Shown here: piece after piece, positions 51,476 through 60,396 of the stretch
Numbering within the stretch: the first letter of the stretch is position 1
Layout of the letters: each line of letters starts with the position of its first letter
NCBI GenBank assembly: GCA_040216635.1
Contig: JAVJOU010000016.1
Location: 116,204 to 180,203 of the forward strand
Length of the DNA: 64,000 nt
From: UBA1479 sp040216635
GTDB taxonomy: Bacteria > Pseudomonadota > Alphaproteobacteria > Rhodospirillales > Casp-alpha2
Direction of reading: 5' to 3'
The notes under the pieces: model-generated
Databases searched by the model: none
What the model was told of the DNA's origin: nothing
The model's input: only the letters and a program-made list of their open reading frames with translations
Made by a program: the position numbers and the translations under genes

Positions 51476-52360
51476 ATGACCAGCACACGCACATACGGAT
51501 TCATCGGCCTTGGCCAAATGGGCGGCCCCATGGCCGACAACATCGCCGAAGCCGGCCTGCCGGTTCACGTATTCGACGCTGCCGGAACCAAGGACCGCGC
51601 CCACGAAAAAGCCGTCGCCCATGACAGTCTCGCCGGCGTACTCGCCAATGCCGACACGGTCTTTCTGTCCTTGCCGGACGGCGCCATTTGCACGGCCGTC
51701 GCCAAGGAAATCGTCCAGGTCAATGACCGTAAAACCTCGGTCGTGATCGACCTTTCGACCATCGGCAGTGTTGCAGCGCAAGAAATCGATCAGATTCTCG
51801 CGGACGCGGACATTACTTATATGGATGCGCCTGTATCGGGTGGCCGCAAGGGGGCCATCGCCGGCACGATCGCCGTCATGGTCAGCGGCCCCAAGGGCCT
51901 GTTCGACGAACATACGGAAGTCTTCCAGGCCTTCGCCAAGAACCCCTTCCACGTCGGCGAAAAGGCCGGCCAGGGCCAGGTCGTGAAGATGCTCAACAAC
52001 TTCCTGTCGGCCACGGCCATGACGGCCTCGACCGAAGCCGTCCTGTTCGGCCTGTCACAGGGAGTCGAAATGAAGGCCATCCTGGACGTGGTCAATGTTT
52101 CGACCGGCATGAACACGGCGACCTTGGACAAGTTCCCCAATCAGGTCATGACGGAGAACTTCAATGCCGGATTCTTCACCAAGCTTTTGGCCAAGGATGT
52201 GCGCCTGTTCCGCGAAAACTCCGACAGGGCCGGAACGCCCAACGCCATCGGCACGATGTTGAATCAGATCTGGGACAAGTTCGCCGAAGAAGGCGGCGAT
52301 CAGGACTTCACCAACATCTACAAGTTCATCCGCGACGGCGGCGAAAAGAAGGCTCTTTAA
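51476..52360 (+). CDS. 3-hydroxyisobutyrate dehydrogenase family NAD(P)-dependent oxidoreductase
   Basis: 294 aa. GFIGLGQMGGPMADNIAEAG (Rossmann), DAPVSGGRKGAIAGTIAVMVSG (substrate loop) and GQGQVVKMLNNFLSA (catalytic Lys) define the beta-hydroxyacid dehydrogenase family: 3-hydroxyisobutyrate dehydrogenase, tartronate semialdehyde reductase and relatives. Co-transcribed with the CMD-like gene and closed by the hairpin at 52393. Confidence 0.9.
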   Translation: MTSTRTYGFIGLGQMGGPMADNIAEAGLPVHVFDAAGTKDRAHEKAVAHDSLAGVLANADTVFLSLPDGAICTAVAKEIVQVNDRKTSVVIDLSTIGSVAAQEIDQILADADITYMDAPVSGGRKGAIAGTIAVMVSGPKGLFDEHTEVFQAFAKNPFHVGEKAGQGQVVKMLNNFLSATAMTASTEAVLFGLSQGVEMKAILDVVNVSTGMNTATLDKFPNQVMTENFNAGFFTKLLAKDVRLFRENSDRAGTPNAIGTMLNQIWDKFAEEGGDQDFTNIYKFIRDGGEKKAL

Positions 52361-52392
52361 GCGCGCCTCTTTTTTCACGATGAACTCATAAA

Positions 52393-52422
52393 AAGGCCGG
52401 CCCCGTGGGGCCGGCCTTCTTT
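52393..52422. terminator. bidirectional terminator
   Basis: AAGGCCGGCCCC-GT-GGGGCCGGCCTT, 12-bp stem flanked by A-rich bases on the left and TTCTTT on the right. It lies between two convergent genes and can end transcripts from both. Confidence 0.85.
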
Positions 52423-52450
52423 ATTGGTGATATCGATCTGCGTCGGACGA

Positions 52451-53557
52451 TCAGTAGCCTTCGTCCAGCAGCGGGAAGGCCGAGAACTGATGCGGCGGAT
52501 AGGCCGGATATTCCTTGGCCACATATTCCGGGCCAAGCTCGTCGTATCCATTCACGCCCAGCAGCATCAGCGCGATTTCGACTTCGCGCTCCAGGATTTC
52601 CAGCATGCGAACCAGACCGTCTTCGCCGGCGGCGGCCAGGGCCAACGCCTGCAAACGGCCGAGGCCGACCATGTCGGCACCCAGTGCGATCGCCTTGGCC
52701 ACGTCCGTACCACGGGTGAAGCCGCCGTCGACCCAGACCTTGGCCTTGCCGCCCGCCGCTTCGACACATTCCGGCAGAACGTCCAGGGAGCCGCGGCCGT
52801 GGTCAAGCTGCCGCCCGCCGTGGTTCGACACGTAGACCACGTCGACGCCGTGTTCGACCGCCAGTTTGGTGTCCTCGGCCGTGGCGATGCCCTTCAGGAT
52901 AATCGGGATATTGCAGAACTTTTTGATGCGGTCGATATCCGACCAGTCGAATCGGGCCTGATGCGTTTCACCGACGGCGGCGCGTCGGCCATGGGTTACG
53001 AAGCGCTTGGACAAATCACGTTCGCGCCGGGAATAGGCATCCAGGTCGATGGTGATGGCAAAGGCCTTGTAGCCCAGGTCCATGGCTTGGCGGACCTTGT
53101 CATCAACCCAGTCCTCGTCGCCGCGCACGTAAAGCTGAAACACACGGCAGGCATCGGGGGCCGCTTCGGCCACGGCATCCATGCCGGGCTCGCACACGCT
53201 GGACAGCATATGGGCGCAGCCGAACCGGCCGGCAGCCTTGGCCGCCGTGGCGCCGCCGCCCTTGGCGATCTGCTGCAACGAGCCGATGGGTGCCAGACAC
53301 ACCGGCAGGCGCAGGCGCATGCCGAACAGGTCCTTGCCCGAATCCATCTTCGAGACATCACGCATCACGCGGGGACGCAGGGCGTGGGTTTCGATCGCCA
53401 TGCGGTTACGTTTGACCGTGGTTTCCGTCTCGGCTCCGCCGAACACGTAATCGAAGATATTCTTATCCAAGTTCTGGCGAGCCGCCTTAGCGAACTCGTG
53501 CAGGACCTGAAATTTCTCGATGATTTCGTCGGGAAGTTCGATGTCTTGATCAGTCAT
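52451..53557 (-). CDS. FMN-dependent alpha-hydroxy acid oxidase/dehydrogenase
   Basis: 368 aa from ATG 53557 (GGAG upstream). Family motifs: LPVCLAPIGSLQQIAKGGGATAAKAA, FQLYVRGDED, AITIDLDAYSRRERD, LKGIATAEDTKLAVEHG, and YVSNHGGRQLDHGRGSLDVL, which holds the catalytic His and substrate Arg, then VWVDGGFTRGTDVAKAIALGA (FMN phosphate). It oxidises a 2-hydroxy acid such as lactate or glycolate. It overlaps the RraA gene by 8 bases, so the two are co-translated. Confidence 0.92.
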   Translation of the reverse strand: MTDQDIELPDEIIEKFQVLHEFAKAARQNLDKNIFDYVFGGAETETTVKRNRMAIETHALRPRVMRDVSKMDSGKDLFGMRLRLPVCLAPIGSLQQIAKGGGATAAKAAGRFGCAHMLSSVCEPGMDAVAEAAPDACRVFQLYVRGDEDWVDDKVRQAMDLGYKAFAITIDLDAYSRRERDLSKRFVTHGRRAAVGETHQARFDWSDIDRIKKFCNIPIILKGIATAEDTKLAVEHGVDVVYVSNHGGRQLDHGRGSLDVLPECVEAAGGKAKVWVDGGFTRGTDVAKAIALGADMVGLGRLQALALAAAGEDGLVRMLEILEREVEIALMLLGVNGYDELGPEYVAKEYPAYPPHQFSAFPLLDEGY

Positions 53558-54038
53558 GAAGTTTGTTCTCCGAAACGATAACGCCGTCCAGATCGGCATA
53601 AAGCCATTCGCCCGGACGGATGATGATGCCCCCGAAATTCAGGTCGACGTCGCGCAAGCCGATGCCGTCCACACGCGGACGCATGGGCGTGGCCGCAATC
53701 GCCTTGACACCCAGGTTCAATTCCGTGAATTCGTGCTGGTCACGGATACAGCCGTTATAGACTAGGCCTTCCCAACCGTATTGTTCGGCCTCGGCGGCGA
53801 TGTTGCCGCCGGTCAGCGCACGTCGGCGCGAGGCCCGGCCATCGACGACCAGCACCCTGCCCTTGCCGCCTTCAGCCAGGATTTCACGAATCCCCTTGTT
53901 GTCCTCGAAGGTGGAAAAGGTCGTGACCTGGCCGTGGAAATGGGTGCGCTTGGCGAAATCGATGAATGTCATTTGACAGACGCGGACGTCCGGGTGGTCG
54001 TCGCACAGATCCGCCGTCAAAAGCGGCTTGTCGCTCAT
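53550..54038 (-). CDS. RraA family protein (ribonuclease E inhibitor/HMG aldolase superfamily)
   Basis: 162 aa from ATG 54038 (GGAGGA upstream). ADLCDDHPDVRVCQM, GKGRVLVVDGRASRRRALTGGNIAAEAEQYGWEGLVYNGCIRD and the end GEWLYADLDGVIVS are diagnostic for the RraA fold at RraA length. Classical RraA inhibits RNase E; many relatives are 4-hydroxy-4-methyl-2-oxoglutarate aldolases. Both the aldolase Arg/Asp pair (CIRD) and the operon with a hydroxy-acid oxidase favour a metabolic aldolase role. Confidence 0.85.
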   Translation of the reverse strand: MSDKPLLTADLCDDHPDVRVCQMTFIDFAKRTHFHGQVTTFSTFEDNKGIREILAEGGKGRVLVVDGRASRRRALTGGNIAAEAEQYGWEGLVYNGCIRDQHEFTELNLGVKAIAATPMRPRVDGIGLRDVDLNFGGIIIRPGEWLYADLDGVIVSENKLHD

Positions 54039-54101
54039 ATTGGGGTGTCCTCCGGGTGGAATTGATTTTTGTTTCTTGTGTTCGGCCGCGCATATTGGGA
54101 A

Positions 54102-54113
54102 ATTGTACACAAT
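54102..54113. promoter_or_regulatory. GTATAC-like palindrome, site D
   Basis: ATTGTACACAAT, near-perfect palindrome (one symmetric T/C change from sites A and E), 56 bases before ATG 54170 and 63 before ATG 54038 of the divergent RraA gene. Confidence 0.52.
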
Positions 54114-54169
54114 CTGTCACCCACAAATGGGCGGCCTCATTTCATTTTCCAACGGGAGGACTTCAGACC

Positions 54170-54466
54170 ATGGCCGGTAAATTCGCCATCTTCGTCACCA
54201 TCAAATGCAAACCCGGCAAGGGCAAGGACTTCATGCCGATCATCATGGAGAACGCCGTCGCCGCCCGTCGGGACGAGCCCAACTGCCACGAATTCCGCGT
54301 CATGACCGCCAAGGACGATCCCGACACCTTTCATTTCTTCGAGGTCTATACGGATGAGGCCGCGCTCGATACCCACCGCGAGCAACCCCATTACATCAAA
54401 TTCCGCGATGCCGGGGCCGACCTGATCGCAGACCGCCAAATTCAGATGACGACGGTACATATCTAA
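54170..54466 (+). CDS. antibiotic biosynthesis monooxygenase (ABM) family protein
   Basis: 98 aa. FAIFVTIKCKPGKGKDFMPI, EPNCHEFRVM and FHFFEVYTDEAALDTHREQPHY are typical of the small ferredoxin-like ABM/quinol monooxygenase fold (YgiN-like). These act without cofactor on quinols or related compounds, or as small oxo-acid binding proteins. GGGAGG precedes the ATG. A rho-independent terminator follows at 54496. Confidence 0.87.
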   Translation: MAGKFAIFVTIKCKPGKGKDFMPIIMENAVAARRDEPNCHEFRVMTAKDDPDTFHFFEVYTDEAALDTHREQPHYIKFRDAGADLIADRQIQMTTVHI

Positions 54467-54495
54467 TCATTGCCTGTACCACGACACCGAATTCC

Positions 54496-54525
54496 AAAAG
54501 GGCCCGATGATCCGGGCCCTTTTTT
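54496..54525 (+). terminator. rho-independent terminator
   Basis: 11-bp stem AAAAGGGCCCG/CGGGCCCTTTT with loop ATGATC and trailing TT, 30 bases after the ABM stop codon. Confidence 0.85.
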
Positions 54526-54727
54526 ATGCTGCCTCGTACAGCTTCGTTTTTTGCCGTATATCGATAGTTGGCACGCAGTTTGCTGTATCCAGCATATGAT
54601 TGCATGACCGGCGACCATCATTCGGTTTCGGTCAAAACGAGAGGCAAAACTCATTCACAGTAATCAACAAATTTATCAATTCATCCATCGACAGATCGAT
54701 ATATCCGAACTGGGGAGCCCTCAATTT

Positions 54728-55180
54728 TTGTCAATCCGGCAAATCTGGGAGGATTTACGGAACGGGTCTTTCGCGCCGGACTGGTCCGTCAGTGATATGC
54801 TGCGATATCCCGTGGCGGCCATTCCCTTTTTTACTGTCGTGCAAGTGATGAACGATGAACCGAAAACATTTAAATACCTGTTCTGGGGAACCGGCCATGT
54901 CGACGTGAAGGGGGTCGATTACACGGGCAGATCACCGCTCGATCACCAGCCCGAGGAACATGGCCAAGCCGTTGATCGTGAATTTCGGATGGTCGCCGCC
55001 CAGCAGTGCCCTCTCGCCTTTGTTCACGATATCCGACCGCGGGTCGATCAACCGTCATTGTTCCAAGAATGTCTGCGCCTGCCGTTATCCAATGACGGAA
55101 AACAGGTCACACATGTAATTTCCTATTCCGACTGGCAGACTGACAATCAACAATGGAAACGCTTGTTCAAGACGGCCTGA
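54728..55180 (+). CDS. PAS_5 domain protein
   Basis: 150 aa from a TTG at 54728. LRNGSFAPDWSVSDMLRYPVAAIPFFTVVQV followed by FKYLFWGTGHVDVKGVDYTGRSPLD has the PAS_5 layout (W..L..G.LP..sd......LP...L..V......FRYRL.GT), a family of single-PAS proteins common in Alphaproteobacteria. The frame stays open upstream to 54608 and contains no ATG. An ATT at 54653 has AGAGG 8 bases before it and would restore the usual N-terminus, so the true start is uncertain. No transmembrane helix or output domain. Ligand and partner unknown. Confidence 0.65.
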   Translation: MSIRQIWEDLRNGSFAPDWSVSDMLRYPVAAIPFFTVVQVMNDEPKTFKYLFWGTGHVDVKGVDYTGRSPLDHQPEEHGQAVDREFRMVAAQQCPLAFVHDIRPRVDQPSLFQECLRLPLSNDGKQVTHVISYSDWQTDNQQWKRLFKTA

Positions 55181-55195
55181 TCGGCTGCCTGTTGA

Positions 55196-56452
55196 TCACG
55201 CGTCATAACGACGACGGCGCGGCCCGGTTTTGACCAATATATAAAGAACGACCGTCCCGGCCGCGACACACCCTGCCGTGACCAGCCAACCCGCATCGAA
55301 CCCGCCCAGATTGTCGACCGCATAACCGAACACCGCCGGTGCCAGGGTCGCGCAACCATGGGTCCAAAGCATGTTGTAGCCGACGGCGGAACCCGCCAAA
55401 TGCGGGTCGACCATTTCCACCTGGATCGCCTGTGCCACGGGGGCGAAGGACGCGATCGTCAGGCCCAGGCATAGCGCCAGACCGAACCCCAGCACCATCC
55501 CCCAGGCTTCCGTCACCAGGGCCATCATGCCCAGGAACAGAATAGCCGCCGTACAGATCACCAGCATGGTGATGATGCGCCGCCCGCCGAACGCCTTGTC
55601 GGACACAGCCCCCCATCCCATGCGGCCGACGGCGCTGGACGCCTGGGCAACGGCCATGGCGGTGGAAACGGTCTGCTGACCCATGCGGGCAACCTCGGCC
55701 AGGAACAAGGTCAGGAAACCGAAGAAATTGGTCTGCCCCATGTTGATCACCCCGGCCCCGATGGCGAAGGTGTTGACGCGGCCGTCCTTGACCACGGCGG
55801 CGATATTCTTGCCGGCCCCCTGGCCCTTGGTCGAAACCGGCACCAGGGTCAGACAGGCCAAACCGTTAACGGCGATCATCACACCGACCCCCAGCATCAA
55901 CAATTGCCAATCCAGATAGGCCGCCAGAAACCCGCAGGCCGCGCCGATCAACCCGCCGATCGGCACGCCCACCTGCTTGATGCCCATGGCCGTGCCGCGC
56001 CGGTGGGCGGGAAACCATTCGAACACTCCCTTGGCCGTGGACGGGTTCAACATGGAATAGCCCACCCCCATGCAGAACGCGGCGACCATGCAGATATCGA
56101 AGTTCGGTGCGAAACTGATCAGCACGGCGGCCAGGGCCATGATCGCGTGGCCGATGGCAAGGCTCCATCCCACACCCAGACGGTCCGTCACGCCGCCCGA
56201 CGGCACCGACCACAAGGCCTGTCCGCCGTAATAGCAACTAACGAAAATCCCGAACTGAGTGGCCGACAGGTTGAACGCCGCGGAAATCACCGGCGCCATG
56301 GACAGGATCGCAACGCTGTTGGACGTGCCGACCGCATGGGCGCCGACCAGAATGGGCAGACGGGTGCGCCACGGGTTGGTACCGCTCATATCTGGGGGCG
56401 GCGGCGGCGGTGCGCCGGCCAGATCGGCACCATCGTTGGAAGGGGCGGTCAT
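55196..56452 (-). CDS. MFS transporter
   Basis: 418 aa from ATG 56452, with about twelve helices. GGVTDRLGVGWSLAIGHAIMAL is the loop-2/3 motif, and GVGYSMLNPSTAKGVFEWFPAHRRGTAMG the helix 4/5 region typical of the anion:cation symporter-like and OFA groups. An N-terminal proline run (PPPPPP, about residues 15-20) lies outside the fold. A start at the next Met (56389) is possible, and neither start has a clear Shine-Dalgarno. It follows the phosphodiesterase gene by 40 bases. Confidence 0.87.
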   Translation of the reverse strand: MTAPSNDGADLAGAPPPPPPDMSGTNPWRTRLPILVGAHAVGTSNSVAILSMAPVISAAFNLSATQFGIFVSCYYGGQALWSVPSGGVTDRLGVGWSLAIGHAIMALAAVLISFAPNFDICMVAAFCMGVGYSMLNPSTAKGVFEWFPAHRRGTAMGIKQVGVPIGGLIGAACGFLAAYLDWQLLMLGVGVMIAVNGLACLTLVPVSTKGQGAGKNIAAVVKDGRVNTFAIGAGVINMGQTNFFGFLTLFLAEVARMGQQTVSTAMAVAQASSAVGRMGWGAVSDKAFGGRRIITMLVICTAAILFLGMMALVTEAWGMVLGFGLALCLGLTIASFAPVAQAIQVEMVDPHLAGSAVGYNMLWTHGCATLAPAVFGYAVDNLGGFDAGWLVTAGCVAAGTVVLYILVKTGPRRRRYDA

Positions 56453-56492
56453 GGGAGAGTGGGGATCTTTCGTAAAAGCGGGGGAATGACCT

Positions 56493-57752
56493 TTAAGGAA
56501 GCGGCGCACCGTCCATGTCGGTGAGGCCTTGTCCCAAATGGCGCAGGATCGTCGGCGCGATGTCGACCGCGGATGTCGGGTCCAGACATTCGCTGGCCGC
56601 CTGGAACCCTGCCCCACGCGCCATGGCGAAGGGGTTTTGCTCGCGCGGACCCAAACCGCCGTGCTGGCCGCAGTTGTCGTTGATGGATATCTTCAAGGTG
56701 CCCTGGATGGCGACGGAGCCGCCGGCCACACCGTATTCGTTGACTGCGTCCGTCACGGCACCGGTCACGGCAATGCGGGGACCCTCGTCCACCGGCATGC
56801 CGATCAGCGCCAGGTCGGCGCCGTTGACGACCCCGCCGAAGCGCGCATCGGCCCGCAAGAATTCGACGATGGCCCCTTCGCGCTCTATGGCCTCGGGCGA
56901 AAGGTAGATCGTCGCCGAAGTTCCTTGCGACGCCACGGCCACATCACGGCTGTCGGCGCTGTCCTTCAGCCCTGCTTCGACCAGCATCGCGTCCAGGTCG
57001 ACCGTTTCCGTCACCGTTTCGTGCCCATGGTCGGAGCCGATAATCAGAAGGATGTCCTCGCCCGTCGGGTCCAATTCCTCGACCCGGTCGGCGATGCGTC
57101 CCGCATTGACGTCGGCAGCCGCGATCACCACCAGATGTTCGGGCGAGCCCAGGGCCACCGCGTGCTGGGTATGGTCCGGCTCGCACTGCCAGATCAGGGA
57201 ATAGGCCGGACCGCCCGGGATAAGCACATCGGCGAGGAAACGGTCCGTCAGGTCCGTGTCGCCCGCCGCCGTATGTTCCGTGCCGAGCGGGTCCAGCGCC
57301 GCACGCCCGGGCCCCTGCGAGAACGAGCGGTGGTAGATGAACCCATGCCCGTCCGGGTCGTGGAACATGGCCGCCCCCGGCGAGACATTGGAATAGACGA
57401 CGGCACCGCCCGCATCCTTCACCCGTTCCGCCAGGGTCGGTACCTTGAGCGTCCGGCCCTTGGCTTTTTCAAGCCGGTCGCGAAACCCCGGCGGGCCGAC
57501 GCTGATGACTTCCAGCCCCTGACCTTCGTCCAGCGCCATGCAGTTGCCTTCCAACCCGTGGCGCGCCGGATGGCACCCCGTGGCGATGGAGGCCGCCGTG
57601 GTCCGCGTGGTCGACGGAAACACGCTGCGGTGATTGCCGTAGAACCGGAACCGGTCCTTCAGCCGCCACAGGTTGGGGGTCCATTCCGGGGTCACCATGT
57701 CGGCCCGAAGTCCGTCACAGATGACAAGTACAGCGCGTTTGTTGGTGGTCAT
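56493..57752 (-). CDS. alkaline phosphatase superfamily protein (type I phosphodiesterase/nucleotide pyrophosphatase)
   Basis: 419 aa. RAVLVICDGLRADMVTPEWTPNL carries the first metal Asp, FPSTTRTTAASIATGCHPARHG the Thr nucleophile and family signature, and IGSDHGHETV the metal His/Asp pair. No signal peptide, so it is probably cytoplasmic. Lacking a signal and lying in an operon with RidA and an MFS transporter, it may hydrolyse a phosphonate or phosphodiester nutrient. The substrate is not deducible. Confidence 0.88.
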   Translation of the reverse strand: MTTNKRAVLVICDGLRADMVTPEWTPNLWRLKDRFRFYGNHRSVFPSTTRTTAASIATGCHPARHGLEGNCMALDEGQGLEVISVGPPGFRDRLEKAKGRTLKVPTLAERVKDAGGAVVYSNVSPGAAMFHDPDGHGFIYHRSFSQGPGRAALDPLGTEHTAAGDTDLTDRFLADVLIPGGPAYSLIWQCEPDHTQHAVALGSPEHLVVIAAADVNAGRIADRVEELDPTGEDILLIIGSDHGHETVTETVDLDAMLVEAGLKDSADSRDVAVASQGTSATIYLSPEAIEREGAIVEFLRADARFGGVVNGADLALIGMPVDEGPRIAVTGAVTDAVNEYGVAGGSVAIQGTLKISINDNCGQHGGLGPREQNPFAMARGAGFQAASECLDPTSAVDIAPTILRHLGQGLTDMDGAPLP

Positions 57753-57777
57753 GGATGGTTTCTTTCGTGTGTGGGAA

Positions 57778-58146
57778 TTAGCGAGCCGCCGTCACCATGA
57801 TTTCGACCTTCCAGTCGGGTGATGCCAACGCCGCCTGAACGCAGGCGCGAACGGGTTTGGCGTCCGGATCGACCCAGCCGTCCCAGACCTCGTTCATTTC
57901 GGCGAAATAGGCCATGTCGGTGATCCATATCTGGGCCTGCAGAATCTTGGATTTGTCCGTGCCCATTTCATCCAGATAGGCATCGATGGTGGCCAGGATT
58001 TCGCTTGTCTGCACGGCCACGCTGGCTCCCCGGGCATTGCCCGTGGCGACCTGCCCCGCCAGATAGACCGTGTCCGCCGTGGCGACGATCTGGCTCATGC
58101 GGGCACTTGCGTGGCGGCGGTCGATGTGATCGTTACGGTTGGTCAT
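57778..58146 (-). CDS. RidA family protein
   Basis: 122 aa. VYLAGQVATGNARGASVAVQTSEIL and VRACVQAALASPDWKVEIMVTAAR match the RidA/YjgF trimer fold; the Arg before ACV is the usual substrate Arg of imine deaminases. It probably clears reactive enamine/imine intermediates or belongs to a non-canonical Rid subgroup. GGGAG precedes ATG 58146. It heads a minus-strand operon with the phosphodiesterase and MFS genes. Confidence 0.88.
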   Translation of the reverse strand: MTNRNDHIDRRHASARMSQIVATADTVYLAGQVATGNARGASVAVQTSEILATIDAYLDEMGTDKSKILQAQIWITDMAYFAEMNEVWDGWVDPDAKPVRACVQAALASPDWKVEIMVTAAR

Positions 58147-58175
58147 GGGGTGTCTCCCAACTCTGAGGTTTCCCT

Positions 58176-58197
58176 ATCGGCACTTGATCGGCACTTG
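58176..58197. repeat. tandem direct repeat
   Basis: ATCGGCACTTG twice in a row in the 122-base gap between RidA and the acyl-CoA synthetase. Short, perfect, no assigned function; possible regulator site or slippage. Confidence 0.5.
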
Positions 58198-58268
58198 GCA
58201 GCCTTGTTTTGCCGCCAAGGATACGCCGATCCCATGACCATTCAAAGCAAGCTTAGCTCATGGCAGGC

Positions 58269-60359
58269 TTAGCTGGATTTGAGCCGCAACAGCGCATCGA
58301 CGGCGACGACGCCCTCGCCTTCGCCTCGGATCATCAGGGGGTTGATCTCCGCTTCCAACACCGGTGCCTCCAGAACCGCCAGGTTCGAAAGCGCGGCAAT
58401 GGCCTCGGCCAGGGCCTTGAGATCGCCCGCCGGTTTGCCCCGGAATCCCCGGATCGGCGCCAGGCCCTTGACCTCTTCGATCATCGCCATGGCTTCGTTC
58501 ACGTCCACGGGGGCCGTGCGCACGGCCGCATCGTCATAGACCTCGGCCATGATTCCGCCGGAGCCGACCAGCACGATGGGCCCGGCTTCCTGATCCAGGC
58601 GGTAGCCGGCGATGACCTCGCCCATCACGCCCTGGGCCATGGACTGAACCAGGATGCCCTCGGCCTCGGGGGCGGCGGCCAGAAGCTGTTCGGCCTGGTC
58701 CCAGAAGTCCTCGGGCGTTTCGATGCCGAGTTTCACCAGCCCGCGTTCGGTCTTGTGCTGAATGTCGCGGGCCAGCACCTTGGCGGCCACGGGGAACGGC
58801 ACGGCGATGGGCTCGCCCGCTTCCTTGATCACCTGGGCCGGGGCGATGGGCAGGCCCAGGGCCTCGAACACCATCGACGCCTCGCGCTCGTTCAGGGTCG
58901 GTGCCGGGGCGCGGTTCAACAGGGCATCGGCCCGTTCCTTGGCGTGCCCGTCGACGGCGGGCACGGGCCGGGGCGGCGTGCGGTTCAAAAACGCCATGAC
59001 CGCATCGGCGCAGGCTTCGGGTGTGCGGAAATTGGCGATGCCCGCATCCTGCAGCAAGGTAAGCGACTTGTCCGCCTGGGGTGCGATGAAGGCGGCCACG
59101 GGTTTGTCGCTGCCTGCGGCCTTTTCGACGATGGGGGCGACGGCCAGTTCCGGCTTGAACTGCCCGCTTGAGCCGACCACGCAGACCACGGCGTCGATGC
59201 CGTCGTCGGCCAGAAGGTTTTCCAGGGCTGCGCCGTATACCCCTTCGCGCGTGCCCGCCATGGTCAGGTCGACCAGGGGCCCGCGGCCGATTTCCAAGCC
59301 ATGATCGCGGAGCGCCGCGCGCACGCTGTCCGGTGCCGGAACCAAGGTCGCGCCCAACGAGCCCAGGCGGTCGGCGACGGAAGCCGCCCCCCCGCCCGTG
59401 GTGGTCACGACGGCGACGCGTTTGCCCTTGGCGGGCGGATGGCCCAGGAACAGTGGCGGGGATTCCAACAGCCCTTCCAGCATTTCCACCCGGGCAATCG
59501 AATGGGCCTGAAAATAAGCGTCCGCCGCCTTGGCGGGCCCGGCGATGGCGCCGGAATGGCTGAGCGCCAGTTCGCGCCCGGCTTCCGAGCGGCCCAGCTT
59601 ATAGGCGATCACCGGCTTGCCCGCGTCATATGCCCGGCGCGCGGCCCGGGCCAGCACGGCACCGTCGCGCACGGCCTCGACAAACAGCAGGATCGATGTG
59701 GTGTCCGGATCATCGACCAAAAGATCGACCAGCTCGCCCACGCCCAGGTCGCTTTCGTTGCCGACGCTGATCATGCGGGCGAAGCCGATGCCCCGCGCCG
59801 CACCGCGACTGAGCAACGTGCCCAGGATGGTGCCGCTTTGCGAAATCAGCGACAGGCCGCCCGGCTTGATTCCTTCCATTTCCAGAACGGCGTTGACCGA
59901 CAGGGTCAGCGAGGATGCCGGATGAATGACCCCCATGGAATTGGGGCCGATCAGACGCACGCCCGCCTTGCGTGCCGTGGCGACCAGACGTTCCTGCATC
60001 TTGCAGCCGTCCTCGCCCGTTTCGGCGAAGCCGTCGGAATAGATGGTGGCGACGGGTACCCCCTTCTCACCGCATTGGCGGATGGCGTCTTCCACATGCT
60101 GGGCCGGGACCATCACGAAGGCATGGTCGACCGGCCCGGGCACTTGCGTGACGGATTTGAAGGCAGGCACGCCCTGGACCTCGTCCCGGCCCGGATTGAT
60201 GGGATAGACCGCGCCCGTGAACCCGTGGGATTTAAGGAACCGCTGCGGGCGGCCCGAATTCTTGGTCGGATCGCCCGACGCACCGATCAGGGCGACCCCG
60301 CGCGGGGTGAACAGCGCCTGAACCAAAGAAGAAGATGTATCGTTCATTTCGTCGGCCAT
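58269..60359 (-). CDS. acetate--CoA ligase (ADP-forming) family protein
   Basis: 696 aa, a fused alpha-beta acyl-CoA synthetase. Order: CoA-binding Rossmann domain (GVALIGASGDPTKNSGRPQR, about residues 15-140), two succinyl-CoA-ligase-like domains with GLSLISQSGTILGTLLSRG and the phospho-His region ELALSHSGAIAGPAKA, then an ATP-grasp domain (about 470-690; VAAKVLARDIQHKTERGLVKLG and AEINPLMI). It interconverts acyl-CoA + ADP + Pi with acid + ATP. It follows the acyl-CoA dehydrogenase gene by 37 bases, forming a two-gene operon under GTATAC site E. Confidence 0.93.
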   Translation of the reverse strand: MADEMNDTSSSLVQALFTPRGVALIGASGDPTKNSGRPQRFLKSHGFTGAVYPINPGRDEVQGVPAFKSVTQVPGPVDHAFVMVPAQHVEDAIRQCGEKGVPVATIYSDGFAETGEDGCKMQERLVATARKAGVRLIGPNSMGVIHPASSLTLSVNAVLEMEGIKPGGLSLISQSGTILGTLLSRGAARGIGFARMISVGNESDLGVGELVDLLVDDPDTTSILLFVEAVRDGAVLARAARRAYDAGKPVIAYKLGRSEAGRELALSHSGAIAGPAKAADAYFQAHSIARVEMLEGLLESPPLFLGHPPAKGKRVAVVTTTGGGAASVADRLGSLGATLVPAPDSVRAALRDHGLEIGRGPLVDLTMAGTREGVYGAALENLLADDGIDAVVCVVGSSGQFKPELAVAPIVEKAAGSDKPVAAFIAPQADKSLTLLQDAGIANFRTPEACADAVMAFLNRTPPRPVPAVDGHAKERADALLNRAPAPTLNEREASMVFEALGLPIAPAQVIKEAGEPIAVPFPVAAKVLARDIQHKTERGLVKLGIETPEDFWDQAEQLLAAAPEAEGILVQSMAQGVMGEVIAGYRLDQEAGPIVLVGSGGIMAEVYDDAAVRTAPVDVNEAMAMIEEVKGLAPIRGFRGKPAGDLKALAEAIAALSNLAVLEAPVLEAEINPLMIRGEGEGVVAVDALLRLKSS

Positions 60360-60396
60360 GAGTGTTCGGCCCTTCTTATTATTATAGTGATGGGAC

